Below are positions 1 to 5,933 of a DNA stretch of 6,160 bases, piece after piece (position 1 is the first letter of the stretch; every line of letters starts with the position of its first letter). This DNA comes from JADJPL01 sp964607915 (GTDB lineage Bacteria; Bacteroidota; Bacteroidia; Chitinophagales; Saprospiraceae). The translations under genes and the position numbers were made by a program. The stretch is from assembly GCA_964607915.1 (NCBI GenBank), contig CAZSMU010000184.1, positions 1-6,160 on the forward strand. Reading direction: 5' to 3'. Under the pieces are notes generated by a model, which was given only the letters and a program-made list of their open reading frames with translations, searched no databases and was not told the DNA's origin.

Positions 1-30
1 TTTTCGGGTAGGTATGCCTAATTCGATTGC

Positions 31-42
31 ACAGAGCTCTGT
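31..42. repeat. 12-bp perfect palindrome near the left edge
   Basis: ACAGAGCTCTGT equals its own reverse complement and is followed by TTTTG. As RNA it gives at most a 4-bp stem with a 4-base loop, so it is a weak terminator candidate for a gene left of the window, or a protein-binding palindrome. No function is shown. The rest of 1-110 holds nothing I can recognise. Confidence 0.3.
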
Positions 43-110
43 TTTGTCCTGATCATCCGATTTACTTTTTTAAAAACTCCCTTTCTCCAAAAAGTTTTTC
101 TCCGGAATGC

Positions 111-118
111 TATTTTTG
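111..118 (+). promoter_or_regulatory. Possible Bacteroidota -7 element upstream of the Dabb gene
   Basis: TATTTTTG fits the Bacteroidota -7 consensus TAnnTTTG. I find no TTG or TTTG 19-21 bases upstream, so only half of the promoter is visible. If used, transcription would begin near 124, just before repeat copy A, and give a leader of about 95 bases ahead of the ATG at 220. Confidence 0.3.
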
Positions 119-130
119 GCACAGATTGCT

Positions 131-175
131 CACAAGCTTGTTGTCAGGGGTCAGCGAGCGAAAAAACCGACCCTT
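131..175 (-). repeat. Intergenic repeat, copy A (inverted relative to B and C)
   Basis: On the minus strand the 22-base core (positions 158-137) begins CTCGCTGACCCC and ends CAACAAG. It matches the core of copy B at 19 of 22 positions and that of copy C at 17 of 22. Outside the core the match is limited to an AGGGT block and a T-run; the A-run and CCC segment of B and C are missing. GGGTC (149-153 region) and GACCC (169-173) can pair around the core. The copy ends 44 bases before the Dabb start codon. Confidence 0.6.
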
Positions 176-219
176 CGCCGCAAGTCAAGTCTTTTCATCA
201 CATCTGCAAAAAACGGCAA

Positions 220-525
220 ATGATCGTCCATCAAGTATTCTTTTGGTTGAAAAACCCGGCCTCCGCCGCCGACCGCGCAACGTTGATCGAAGGGGTAAAA
301 AGCCTCGGCCAAATTGAAGGCGTACACCATTTGGTAGTGGGGGTTCCCGCCGCCACCGAGCCCCGGCCCGTCATAGATTCCAGCTACGACGTAAGCGAAT
401 TGATGTACTTCGACAGCCTCGAGGCGCAGGAGGCCTACCAGAGCCATCCGCTGCACCAACAGTTCATCCGGGACTGTGGCCCGCTGTGGCAGAAAGTGCT
501 GGTATATGACTTCGAAGCGGTCTGA
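220..525 (+). CDS. Dabb family protein (stress-responsive A/B barrel domain)
   Basis: A small cytoplasmic protein of 101 residues with no signal peptide or membrane segment. It is the length of a single Dabb (stress-responsive alpha/beta barrel) domain, a dimeric ferredoxin-like fold. Recognisable family features are the N-terminal strand IVHQVFFWLKNP (2-13), the central SSYDVSELMYFDSLEA stretch (54-69), the YQSHPLHQQF helix (73-82), and the closing strand VLVYDF (93-98). The family includes plant stress proteins and some small enzymes, but most bacterial members have no assigned reaction, and no catalytic residue can be named here. The ATG at 220 places the family's first strand directly at the N-terminus, as expected. 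No Shine-Dalgarno sequence is visible. The dipeptidase gene follows after 55 bases on the same strand, so co-transcription is possible. Confidence 0.85.
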   Translation: MIVHQVFFWLKNPASAADRATLIEGVKSLGQIEGVHHLVVGVPAATEPRPVIDSSYDVSELMYFDSLEAQEAYQSHPLHQQFIRDCGPLWQKVLVYDFEAV

Positions 526-580
526 GACAACTCCCCGCCGACCCCTCACAACCCATTCATTTTTGTAAAACCTTACGATC

Positions 581-1822
581 ATGCATATCCTTCGAGTATC
601 GGAGCGGACGCTGTGGTGTATCGCCGTTTTGCTCTCCATTTTCTCTCAGGCCCTGCTCGCGCAGCAGCCCGACAAGCTGGCGCTCAAAGCAGACAAGCTG
701 GCACACAAGTACATCATCACCGACGGGCACGTGGACCTGCCCTATCGCCTCAAAGTGCGCAACTTCCAACTCACGCGCGAGTACATCGGCATCCCCGTGG
801 AAACGACCGATGGGGATTTCGACTATGTACGGGCTAAAAAAGGCGGCCTCGACGCGCCGTTCATGTCCATCTATATCCCTTCCGACTACCAAAAGCAGCC
901 CGACATGGGCAAAATATTAGCCGACTCCCTGATCGACATGGTCGTCGGTATCGCAAAAGCACATCCCGACCGCTTCGCCGTGAGCGTCAGCCCGGACCAG
1001 GTCGAGGCCAATTTTAAAAAAGGCCTCATCTCCCTGCCCATGGGGATGGAAAACGGCGCCCCGGTGGGCAACGACCTCAAAAACGTGGCGTACTTCCACC
1101 AGCGTGGCATCCGCTACATCACCCTGACCCACGGGAAAGACAACCAGATCTGCGATTCTTCGTACGACACGACGCGCACCTGGAACGGCCTAAGCCCCTT
1201 CGGTCGCGAAGTAGTGGCCGAAATGAACCGCGTAGGTGTCATGGTGGATATCTCGCACGTGTCGGACAGCACGTTCTACCAAGTGCTACGCCTCACGAAA
1301 GTGCCCGTCATCGCCTCCCATTCCTCCTGCCGCAAGTTCACGCCCGGCTTCCAGCGCAACATGGACGACGATATGATCCGCGCCCTCGGCAAAAATGGCG
1401 GGGTCATCCAGATCAACTTCGGCTCGACCTTCCTCGACAGCAAAGTGGCTGAGTACAACAACCAAAAGCGCGAAGAGCTGCGCCTGCTGCTCCAGGAAAA
1501 AGGCCTGCGCTACGGCACCCCCGAAGCACGCGCCGTCATTGACGAGTTCCAGAAGAAAAACCCCAACCTCTACGCTGACGTCAAGACCGTTGCCGACCAC
1601 ATTGACCACGTCGTCAAACTCGCAGGCGTAGACCACGTCGGGCTGGGCTCCGATTTCGACGGGGTCGGCGACTCGCTGCCGACCGGCCTGAAAGATGTGT
1701 CGCAATACCCCAACCTCATCCGCGAATTGCTCGCCCGGGGATACTCGGAAAGCGATATCGCCAAAATCTGCTACCGAAACGTCTTCCGCGTCTGGCGGGC
1801 TGTCGAGGCAGCCGCCCTGTAG
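581..1822 (+). CDS. Exported membrane-dipeptidase-type enzyme, peptidase family M19
   Basis: A zinc dipeptidase of 413 residues related to renal dipeptidase (DPEP1), which cleaves dipeptides, often with broad or D-residue tolerance. Residues 1-27 form a type I signal peptide: a charged start, a hydrophobic stretch LWCIAVLLSIF, and likely cleavage after ALLA. There is no lipobox cysteine, so the enzyme is probably periplasmic. The metal-site residues line up with DPEP1: His50 and Asp52 (DGHVD), Glu157 (GMENG), His226 (DISHVSD) and His247 (ASHSS). His184 (LTHG) matches the substrate-binding His152, and Asp358 (GSDFDG) the catalytic Asp288. Spacings agree closely: 27 residues from Glu157 to His184 and 21 from His226 to His247, the same as in DPEP1. 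The gene is therefore full length with an apparently intact active site. The likely role is peptide scavenging or cell-wall peptide turnover; the substrate cannot be read from the sequence. Confidence 0.95.
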   Translation: MHILRVSERTLWCIAVLLSIFSQALLAQQPDKLALKADKLAHKYIITDGHVDLPYRLKVRNFQLTREYIGIPVETTDGDFDYVRAKKGGLDAPFMSIYIPSDYQKQPDMGKILADSLIDMVVGIAKAHPDRFAVSVSPDQVEANFKKGLISLPMGMENGAPVGNDLKNVAYFHQRGIRYITLTHGKDNQICDSSYDTTRTWNGLSPFGREVVAEMNRVGVMVDISHVSDSTFYQVLRLTKVPVIASHSSCRKFTPGFQRNMDDDMIRALGKNGGVIQINFGSTFLDSKVAEYNNQKREELRLLLQEKGLRYGTPEARAVIDEFQKKNPNLYADVKTVADHIDHVVKLAGVDHVGLGSDFDGVGDSLPTGLKDVSQYPNLIRELLARGYSESDIAKICYRNVFRVWRAVEAAAL

Positions 1823-1839
1823 GACTGCCGCAACGGGCA

Positions 1840-1871
1840 ATTGCGAATTTTCGCTTTTTTCCGTACGTTTG
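1840..1871 (+). promoter_or_regulatory. Bacteroidota-type promoter of the XRE regulator gene
   Basis: ATTG at 1840-1843 (the -33 element), exactly 20 bases of spacer, then TACGTTTG at 1864-1871, a full match to TAnnTTTG. The known spacing for Bacteroides-type sigma factors is about 19-21. Only six bases (TATCTT) separate the -7 element from the ATG at 1878, so transcription should start at or within a few bases of the start codon. A weak inverted repeat (GCGA, four bases, TCGC at 1843-1854) lies in the spacer. Confidence 0.7.
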
Positions 1872-1877
1872 TATCTT

Positions 1878-3353
1878 ATGACAGCAAACACACAGCAGCG
1901 GATACTCTTCGGACTAAAAGTGAAGCAGTTCCGCCAGGCCCGCAACCTATCGTTTGCGGACCTGGCGGGCCTCACCGGAATGTCCATTTCCTACCTCAAC
2001 GAAATCGAAAAGGGAAAAAAATTCCCCAAAGAATCGAAGGTCGCCCTGCTCGCCAACGCCCTCCAAATCCCCGCCCCGGAGTTGCTCTCCACGGAGCTGG
2101 GCGAAGGCCTCGCACCCGTAGCCGAACTGCTGCGCACCAACTTCCTCAACGAACTCCCCCTCGACCTCTATGGCATCGAACTCTCCAAAGTGGTAGAGCT
2201 CATCGCCGGGGCCCCCGCACGGGTGGGCGCGTTTATCTCTACCCTGCTGGAACTGTCGCGCGACTACGCTGTCAAGGAAGAGCATTTCTATTTCAGCGCG
2301 TTGCGCGCCTACATCGAACTCCACAACAGCTACTTCGAGGACCTCGAGCAGGAAGTACTGCGCTTCAGCCGGCGCTACGAACTGCCCACCACCCGACCCC
2401 TGGCCCCCGATTACTTGAAAGACCTGCTGGAAAAAGCGTTCGGCTACCGCGTACAAGACCACGGGCTCGACCCCTACCCCGAACTCCAGCCTTTGCGCTC
2501 GGTATTTCTACCCAAGCATCGGGAACTGCTGCTCAACAGCAAACTCAACGCCACACAGCGCTCCTTCCAGTTCGGAAAAGAACTCGGCTTCCAGTTCCTG
2601 GGCATCCGGGAGCGCGCGCTTACCTCTTCCCTCCAGAGCGGGCGCAGCTTCGAAGAGGTGCTCAACCATTCCAAAGCCATCTATTTCTCCGTCGCCCTCC
2701 ACATCCCCCAGCCTCTGCTGATTGCGGAAATGGAGGCGTTTTTTGAGCAGGAGCGCTGGGATGCACAGGCTTTTCTCGACATCATGCAGCGATTTGACGC
2801 CACCCCGGAAATGTTGTTCCACCGGCTCACCAACATACTGCCCCGCTTCTTTGGCATGCGCAAACTCTTCTTCCTGCGCTTCGTACACGACCCGACTTCC
2901 GATTCTTTCCGCGTGGACAAGGAGCTGCACCTCGGCATACGCCGCCCCCCTCACGCCCACCGCCTCAACGAACACTACTGCAGGCGATGGGTGTCGCTGT
3001 CGCTGCTGCGGGCGTTGCAAAGCATGGGTCACGGCGGAGGCCCTGTGGCCACCGCCCAGATATCGCAGCAGCTCAACTCAGAAGACGCCTATCTCTGTAT
3101 CGCCATCGCCCGCGCAGACTACCCGCTACCCGATAACAACGTCAGCGTCACCATCGGCCTGCACCTTTCGCCCGAGCTGAAGCAGCGCGTCCGATTCCTA
3201 CAGGACCCTGCTATCCCGCACCGACAGGTACATACCACGTGCGAGCGCTGCCCGATACCGAACTGCAGCGAACGCACTGCCCCACCCCTGCTCGTCGAAA
3301 GCCGCCTCAAAGCACAGCGCATACAGGAGAGACTAGAAGAATTGATGCAATAG
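1878..3353 (+). CDS. XRE-family regulator, RamB/ScfR-like (short-chain fatty acyl regulator family)
   Basis: A cytoplasmic transcription factor of 491 residues. Residues 8-70 form an HTH_3 domain (FGLKVKQFRQARNLSFADLA, then TGMSISYLNEIEKGKKFP). The middle (about 170-300) resembles the IrrE/ImmA-like domain of this family, but where peptidases have HExxH it reads GKELGF (233-238): Glu235 is kept and both zinc-binding histidines are replaced. The tail carries HTTCERCPIPNCSER (452-466), a C-x2-C-x4-C motif typical of the DUF2083 region. RamB, PrpR and MccR-type relatives regulate acetate, propionate or glyoxylate metabolism and sense acyl-CoA; no such metabolic gene lies here, so the effector is unknown. 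The reading frame is open further upstream (to 1695), but that part overlaps the dipeptidase. The ATG at 1878 is chosen because the HTH begins just after it and the promoter sits immediately before it. smpB follows after 48 bases. Confidence 0.85.
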   Translation: MTANTQQRILFGLKVKQFRQARNLSFADLAGLTGMSISYLNEIEKGKKFPKESKVALLANALQIPAPELLSTELGEGLAPVAELLRTNFLNELPLDLYGIELSKVVELIAGAPARVGAFISTLLELSRDYAVKEEHFYFSALRAYIELHNSYFEDLEQEVLRFSRRYELPTTRPLAPDYLKDLLEKAFGYRVQDHGLDPYPELQPLRSVFLPKHRELLLNSKLNATQRSFQFGKELGFQFLGIRERALTSSLQSGRSFEEVLNHSKAIYFSVALHIPQPLLIAEMEAFFEQERWDAQAFLDIMQRFDATPEMLFHRLTNILPRFFGMRKLFFLRFVHDPTSDSFRVDKELHLGIRRPPHAHRLNEHYCRRWVSLSLLRALQSMGHGGGPVATAQISQQLNSEDAYLCIAIARADYPLPDNNVSVTIGLHLSPELKQRVRFLQDPAIPHRQVHTTCERCPIPNCSERTAPPLLVESRLKAQRIQERLEELMQ

Positions 3354-3401
3354 CCCCCACATATGGAACTTTTGAAACCGGGTTGTGGTTAAACGTACAC
3401 T

Positions 3402-3872
3402 ATGGAAAAGAAAAAAAACAGCAGGACACCGGAAATCGTCAACCGCAAGGCGCGGTTCGAATACCACTTTGTGGCTACCTTCGAGGCAGGCCTGCTGTTG
3501 CGGGGCACCGAAGTGAAAGCCCTCCGCTTTGGCAATGCCAACCTCAGCGACGCCTACTGCACATTCGAAGACGGCGAGCTCTTCGTGCGCAATATGTACA
3601 TCGCCGAATACGAAAATGGAACGTACTACAACCACGAAGCACGCCGGCTCCGCAAGCTGCTCCTCAAGCGCACCGAACTGAAAAAATTAGAGCGCCGGGT
3701 CATGGAAAAAGGCATGACCATCGTCCCGTACCGCCTCTACTTCAGCGAGCGCGGCTTCGTGAAACTGGAAATTGCCCTGGCTATGGGCAAGAAAGCCTTC
3801 GACAAACGCAACACCATCAAGGAGAGGGAAAACAAGCGGGAACTGGACCAGTTGAAAAAAATCCGCTTGTAA
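3402..3872 (+). CDS. smpB: SsrA-binding protein SmpB (trans-translation)
   Basis: A small RNA-binding protein of 156 residues that pairs with tmRNA (SsrA), brings it to stalled ribosomes and substitutes for the missing codon-anticodon contact, so that the nascent chain is tagged for degradation. Family hallmarks are all present: NRKARFEYHF (14-23), FEAGLLLRGTEVKALRFGNANLSDAY (27-52), NHEARRLRKLLLKR (77-90) and GMTIVPYRLYF (104-114). The basic tail DKRNTIKERE (134-143) continues into a Lys/Arg-rich helix that reaches the decoding centre. Length is normal (E. coli has 160). The ATG at 3402 gives the usual short basic N-terminus MEKKKNSR. No Shine-Dalgarno sequence is visible. Upstream, TTG (3342-3344) and AACTTTTG (3367-3374) form an imperfect promoter with a 22-base spacer; read-through from the regulator is equally possible. 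The gene converges on the ATPase gene, with 41 bases between their stops. The tmRNA gene itself is not in the window. Confidence 0.97.
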   Translation: MEKKKNSRTPEIVNRKARFEYHFVATFEAGLLLRGTEVKALRFGNANLSDAYCTFEDGELFVRNMYIAEYENGTYYNHEARRLRKLLLKRTELKKLERRVMEKGMTIVPYRLYFSERGFVKLEIALAMGKKAFDKRNTIKERENKRELDQLKKIRL

Positions 3873-3913
3873 GGGAGGCCGCCCCGGCATACTCCATGCA
3901 CGACTTCCCACCC

Positions 3914-5083
3914 TCAAAGCTCCGGTAAGTCTCTCCAGGACTCAATGGTCGCCCCGCTGCGGGGCTGCCGCTCCTCCCCGGCATAAATAGCCGTGTTCTT
4001 TCCCCCCCGCCGCTCCGGAGGGGCAGCGTTTCGGAAAGAATAAAGGCCTTTGAAAAAATCAGAGGTCGGGGTCTGGCTATACTTCATCTCATACAGGTGC
4101 GTCTCATTGCCCTCCAGCTCCAGAAGATCCACTTCCACCCGATTGGAATCCTGCCAGAAAAAAAAGGGCGCCGCACGACCCGTATTCCATCGGTTTTTTA
4201 ACAATTCCACAATAGCCATATTCTCAAATAACACACCCCGCTGGTAGTACAGAAGTACTTGTTCCGGAGAAGAAAGCCCCAGCAAATGGCAAAGCAGGCC
4301 GGTGTCGTAAAAATACAGCTTCGGCGATTTGACTACGCGCTTATTGAAGTTTTCAAAGAAAGGTGGCAACAAAAAAAGGACATAACTCGCTTCCAGAATA
4401 GAGAGCCAGTTCCGGGCGGTAGGGGCGCTGATACCCGCATCGGTACAGAGGGAATGGACGTTCAATAGCTGCCCGGCCCGACCCGCACAGAGGCGGAGAA
4501 AGTTTTGAAAAGTACCCAGATCTTTGATATTCACCAGACTGCGCACATCCCGCTCGACGTAGGTCTCGAGGTAGCTTTGAAAAAAGCCGGAAAGAGGAAT
4601 CGGACGGTCATACAGAGCCGGATATCCCCCTTTCAAAATGGCCTCCGCCGCATCGGCCGGGCGCAGACCAGGGGAGTGGGCAGCCAGCTCCCAATGGCTC
4701 AAAGGAAGTAGTTTGAATAACGACACCCGACCTGCAAGACTTTGCGAAATTTTTTCCAGCAAAAGAAAATTCTGGGAACCCGAAAGAATATACTGCCCCA
4801 TCAAACGGTCGGCATCCGTTTTCACCTGTAGGTATGAGAACAGCTCCGGTACCCGCTGCGCCTCGTCAAATATCACAAACCGATCGTAGCGTTTCAGAAA
4901 ACCGTACGGATCTTCTTCAAAAAAACGGCGGACATTGGGCTCTTCAAAATTCACATACGCATACTGCGGAAAGATTTGCCGCAACAGAGTAGTCTTGCCG
5001 CTCTGACGAGGACCTGTAACCGAAAGAATGGGGTAGAGTGCTACCACAGCCTGTATGGTTTCCGAAATGTGGCGGGCAATCAT
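3914..5083 (-). CDS. AAA_14 / DUF4143 family ATPase with PD-(D/E)XK-like C-terminus
   Basis: A protein of 389 residues, the normal length for this family, with no membrane segment. The N-terminal AAA_14 domain has Walker A GPRQSGKT (24-31), Walker B FVIFDEA (69-75) and a sensor-1-like SGSQ (101-104). The DUF4143 half follows, with family signatures KLYFYDTGLLCHLLG (255-269) and GVLFENMAIVELL (283-295). Then comes NRVEVDLLELEG (314-325) followed by LYEMKY (330-335): Asp319 and Glu332-x-Lys334 form the D...ExK pattern of the PD-(D/E)XK nuclease fold known in DUF4143 proteins. The cellular job of the family is not settled; these genes are often patchily distributed and found in accessory regions. 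It lies downstream of the toxin-antitoxin pair on the same strand, separated by 153 bases containing repeat copy B and an inverted repeat. The ATG at 5083 sits just before the conserved ATPase start. Confidence 0.9.
   Translation of the reverse strand: MIARHISETIQAVVALYPILSVTGPRQSGKTTLLRQIFPQYAYVNFEEPNVRRFFEEDPYGFLKRYDRFVIFDEAQRVPELFSYLQVKTDADRLMGQYILSGSQNFLLLEKISQSLAGRVSLFKLLPLSHWELAAHSPGLRPADAAEAILKGGYPALYDRPIPLSGFFQSYLETYVERDVRSLVNIKDLGTFQNFLRLCAGRAGQLLNVHSLCTDAGISAPTARNWLSILEASYVLFLLPPFFENFNKRVVKSPKLYFYDTGLLCHLLGLSSPEQVLLYYQRGVLFENMAIVELLKNRWNTGRAAPFFFWQDSNRVEVDLLELEGNETHLYEMKYSQTPTSDFFKGLYSFRNAAPPERRGGKNTAIYAGEERQPRSGATIESWRDLPEL
3951..3965. repeat. 15-bp perfect odd palindrome inside the 3' end of the ATPase gene
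   Basis: GCCCCGC, a central T, then GCGGGGC. It lies in codons for about residues 373-378, some 35 bases before the stop codon. It could form a G+C-rich hairpin in either transcript, but no T-run follows on either strand, so it is not a standard intrinsic terminator. Confidence 0.4.
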
Positions 5084-5085
5084 AT

Positions 5086-5131
5086 TTTTTTATGTAAAAA
5101 TAAAAATAAACTTTCATAATTACATAAAAAA
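5086..5131. promoter_or_regulatory. Perfect 12-bp inverted repeat in front of the ATPase start codon
   Basis: TTTTTTATGTAA at 5086-5097 and TTACATAAAAAA at 5120-5131 are exact reverse complements, 34 bp centre to centre, with a 22-base A+T-rich spacer. The proximal arm ends two bases from the start codon (5081-5083). On the minus strand the spacer contains TATTTTTA, one base off the -7 consensus TAnnTTTG. This could be an operator pair around a promoter or an mRNA hairpin at the translation start. Base composition is very A+T-rich, so homopolymer matches inflate the arm length; the non-trivial part is ATGTAA/TTACAT. Confidence 0.45.
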
Positions 5132-5159
5132 TCCTCCTACGACGGGCTATCATAAAATT

Positions 5160-5173
5160 GAGGCTTTACAATC
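5160..5173. repeat. Short direct repeat GAGGCTTTACAATC (left member)
   Basis: GAGGCTTTACAATC here recurs with one T fewer at 6057-6069 in the same orientation. Its last four bases overlap the start of repeat copy B. On the right the partner lies about 60 bases beyond copy C, not at its edge. Confidence 0.35.
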
Positions 5174-5233
5174 GTCGAGGGTTAAAAAGACCCTTTTTTT
5201 CCCCTCTCGCTGACCCCGCGCAACAAGTCTAAT
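5170..5233 (+). repeat. Intergenic repeat, copy B, adjoining the hepT stop codon
   Basis: A 64-base element that aligns with copy C over 65 columns with 51 identities, two mismatch clusters and three gap positions. The order of blocks is AATC, AGGGTT, an A-run, CCC, a T-run, CCC, TCTCGCTGACC, and AGTCTA. On the plus strand AGGGTT and GACCCT can form a 6-bp stem (one T-G pair) with a 5-base loop, followed by seven T. That looks like an intrinsic terminator facing the minus-strand genes, but no plus-strand gene ends here. The copy stops two bases from the hepT stop codon (5236-5238) and starts 86 bases upstream of the ATPase ATG. Confidence 0.7.
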
Positions 5234-5235
5234 GT

Positions 5236-5583
5236 TTATTTCAGGGTGTTGACAATGCTATTTACCTCGGATTTTAGGGTAGGTAAATCATTTTGGATTA
5301 TCTCCCATATTACCTTCGTGTCAATACCGAAGTACTCGTGGATTACGATAATTCTTAAACCGATAATTTGGCTCCAGGGGACTTCTGGGTTATTTTCCCG
5401 GAGTTCAAGGGATACATTCCGGCAGGATTCTCCGATAATCTGAATCTGACGAATACAAGCATCCTGCATCATCAGATTCCCGGCAAACATTTCAAAATCA
5501 GCGCCAGTGGTGTACTTTTCGATAGTATGGATTGCATCGAGAAGATGAAGCAGCCGTACCCTATCTCCAAATTTATCGGGCAT
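5236..5583 (-). CDS. hepT: HepT-like HEPN toxin (DUF86 family)
   Basis: A 115-residue, all-helical HEPN-domain protein, the toxin half of a MntA-HepT (MNT-HEPN) pair. HepT toxins are RNases; in characterised systems MntA adds AMP units to the tyrosine of the RX4HXY motif and silences the toxin. Family features are DRVRLLHLLDAIHTIEKYT (7-25), a conserved IGESCRNVS (50-58), PW(S)QIIGLR (69-77) and EYFGID (83-88). The motif is Arg77, Ile78-Ile-Val-Ile, His82, Glu83, Tyr84, so the catalytic Arg and His and the target Tyr are present. The residue after Arg is usually Asn in this family (RN..VHEY); here it is Ile, codon ATT, one base from AAT. Activity may be altered. The ATG at 5583 lies inside the end of mntA (11-base overlap), so translation is probably coupled. 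The gene is much more A+T-rich than the left part of the window. Confidence 0.88.
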   Translation of the reverse strand: MPDKFGDRVRLLHLLDAIHTIEKYTTGADFEMFAGNLMMQDACIRQIQIIGESCRNVSLELRENNPEVPWSQIIGLRIIVIHEYFGIDTKVIWEIIQNDLPTLKSEVNSIVNTLK

Positions 5584-5866
5584 AGATCAGCACTTTTTCC
5601 TGGTCAATGATGGGTTTGAGGTACTTGGAAACCCCGTTGGCAGAAACCAGGTCCACCTCCCGGTCCAATAGATTTTCCAGGTCGAGTTTCATTTGTACAA
5701 ATAATAATCCAATGGGCTGGGAATAGTCCAACTCCACCAGGATGTCCACATCGCTGCCTTTTGTTCCTTCGCCCCTCACATAAGAGCCAAACAAATAGGC
5801 TTTATGCACTGGTTTATCTACCAGATACGCCTTTATTCTTTGGATATTTTCCTTGCTCATTTTCAT
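5573..5866 (-). CDS. mntA: MntA-like minimal nucleotidyltransferase antitoxin
   Basis: A 97-residue minimal nucleotidyltransferase of the DNA polymerase beta superfamily, first gene of the pair with hepT. The active-site motif GSX10DXD is complete: Gly27-Ser28 (FGSYVRGEG), Asp39 and Asp41 (GSDVDILVE). The third acidic residue is Asp72 (REVDLVS). In characterised systems this enzyme transfers AMP from ATP to a HepT tyrosine, which neutralises the toxin. Start choice: the open frame reaches a TTG at 5911, but the extra N-terminal residues do not look like the family. ATG codons at 5866 and 5860 (reading MKMSKENIQ) both give the normal length; the next upstream ATG is not in frame. An imperfect dyad TTAGT-GTATT-ACTAA at 5869-5883 lies just upstream. 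The stop overlaps the hepT start by 11 bases. It probably forms a bicistronic toxin-antitoxin operon. Confidence 0.9.
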   Translation of the reverse strand: MKMSKENIQRIKAYLVDKPVHKAYLFGSYVRGEGTKGSDVDILVELDYSQPIGLLFVQMKLDLENLLDREVDLVSANGVSKYLKPIIDQEKVLIYAR

Positions 5867-5933
5867 GTTTAGTGTATTACTAAGTACTGATTCCTTTAAC
5901 CGCCTCTCCAATTATCAGACCTGTTGCAAGGGG

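Noticed and set aside
11..25. Similarity of GGTATGCCTAATTCG with the minus strand near 6021-6006 (GGTATGCCGTTATTCG)
   Set aside because: The match is short and gapped, and its distance to the repeat core differs (about 119 against 23 bases), so chance is the simpler explanation.
151..639. Minus-strand open frame of 162 codons over the Dabb gene
   Set aside because: The plus-strand Dabb frame matches a known family; the opposite frame does not and runs through repeat copy A.
1286..1987. Antisense open frame of 233 codons across the dipeptidase end and regulator start
   Set aside because: It is a shadow of the two genes, spans their promoter and shows no recognisable domain.
1841..2746. Long plus-strand open frame (301 codons) overlapping the regulator
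   Set aside because: It is in another frame of the regulator gene, rich in Arg, Pro, Ala and His as expected of a G+C-rich shadow, with no family resemblance.
3239..3928. Plus-strand open frame of 229 codons over the regulator tail and smpB
   Set aside because: It overlaps both real genes out of frame; SmpB is unmistakable in its own frame.
5170..5233. Intrinsic terminator for the toxin-antitoxin operon
   Set aside because: The hairpin plus T-run reads on the plus strand, while hepT and mntA are on the minus strand; in minus sense no T-run follows the stem.
5573..5911. Longer mntA form starting at the TTG at 5911
   Set aside because: The extra 15 residues do not resemble the family and two ATG codons (5866, 5860) give the normal N-terminus.
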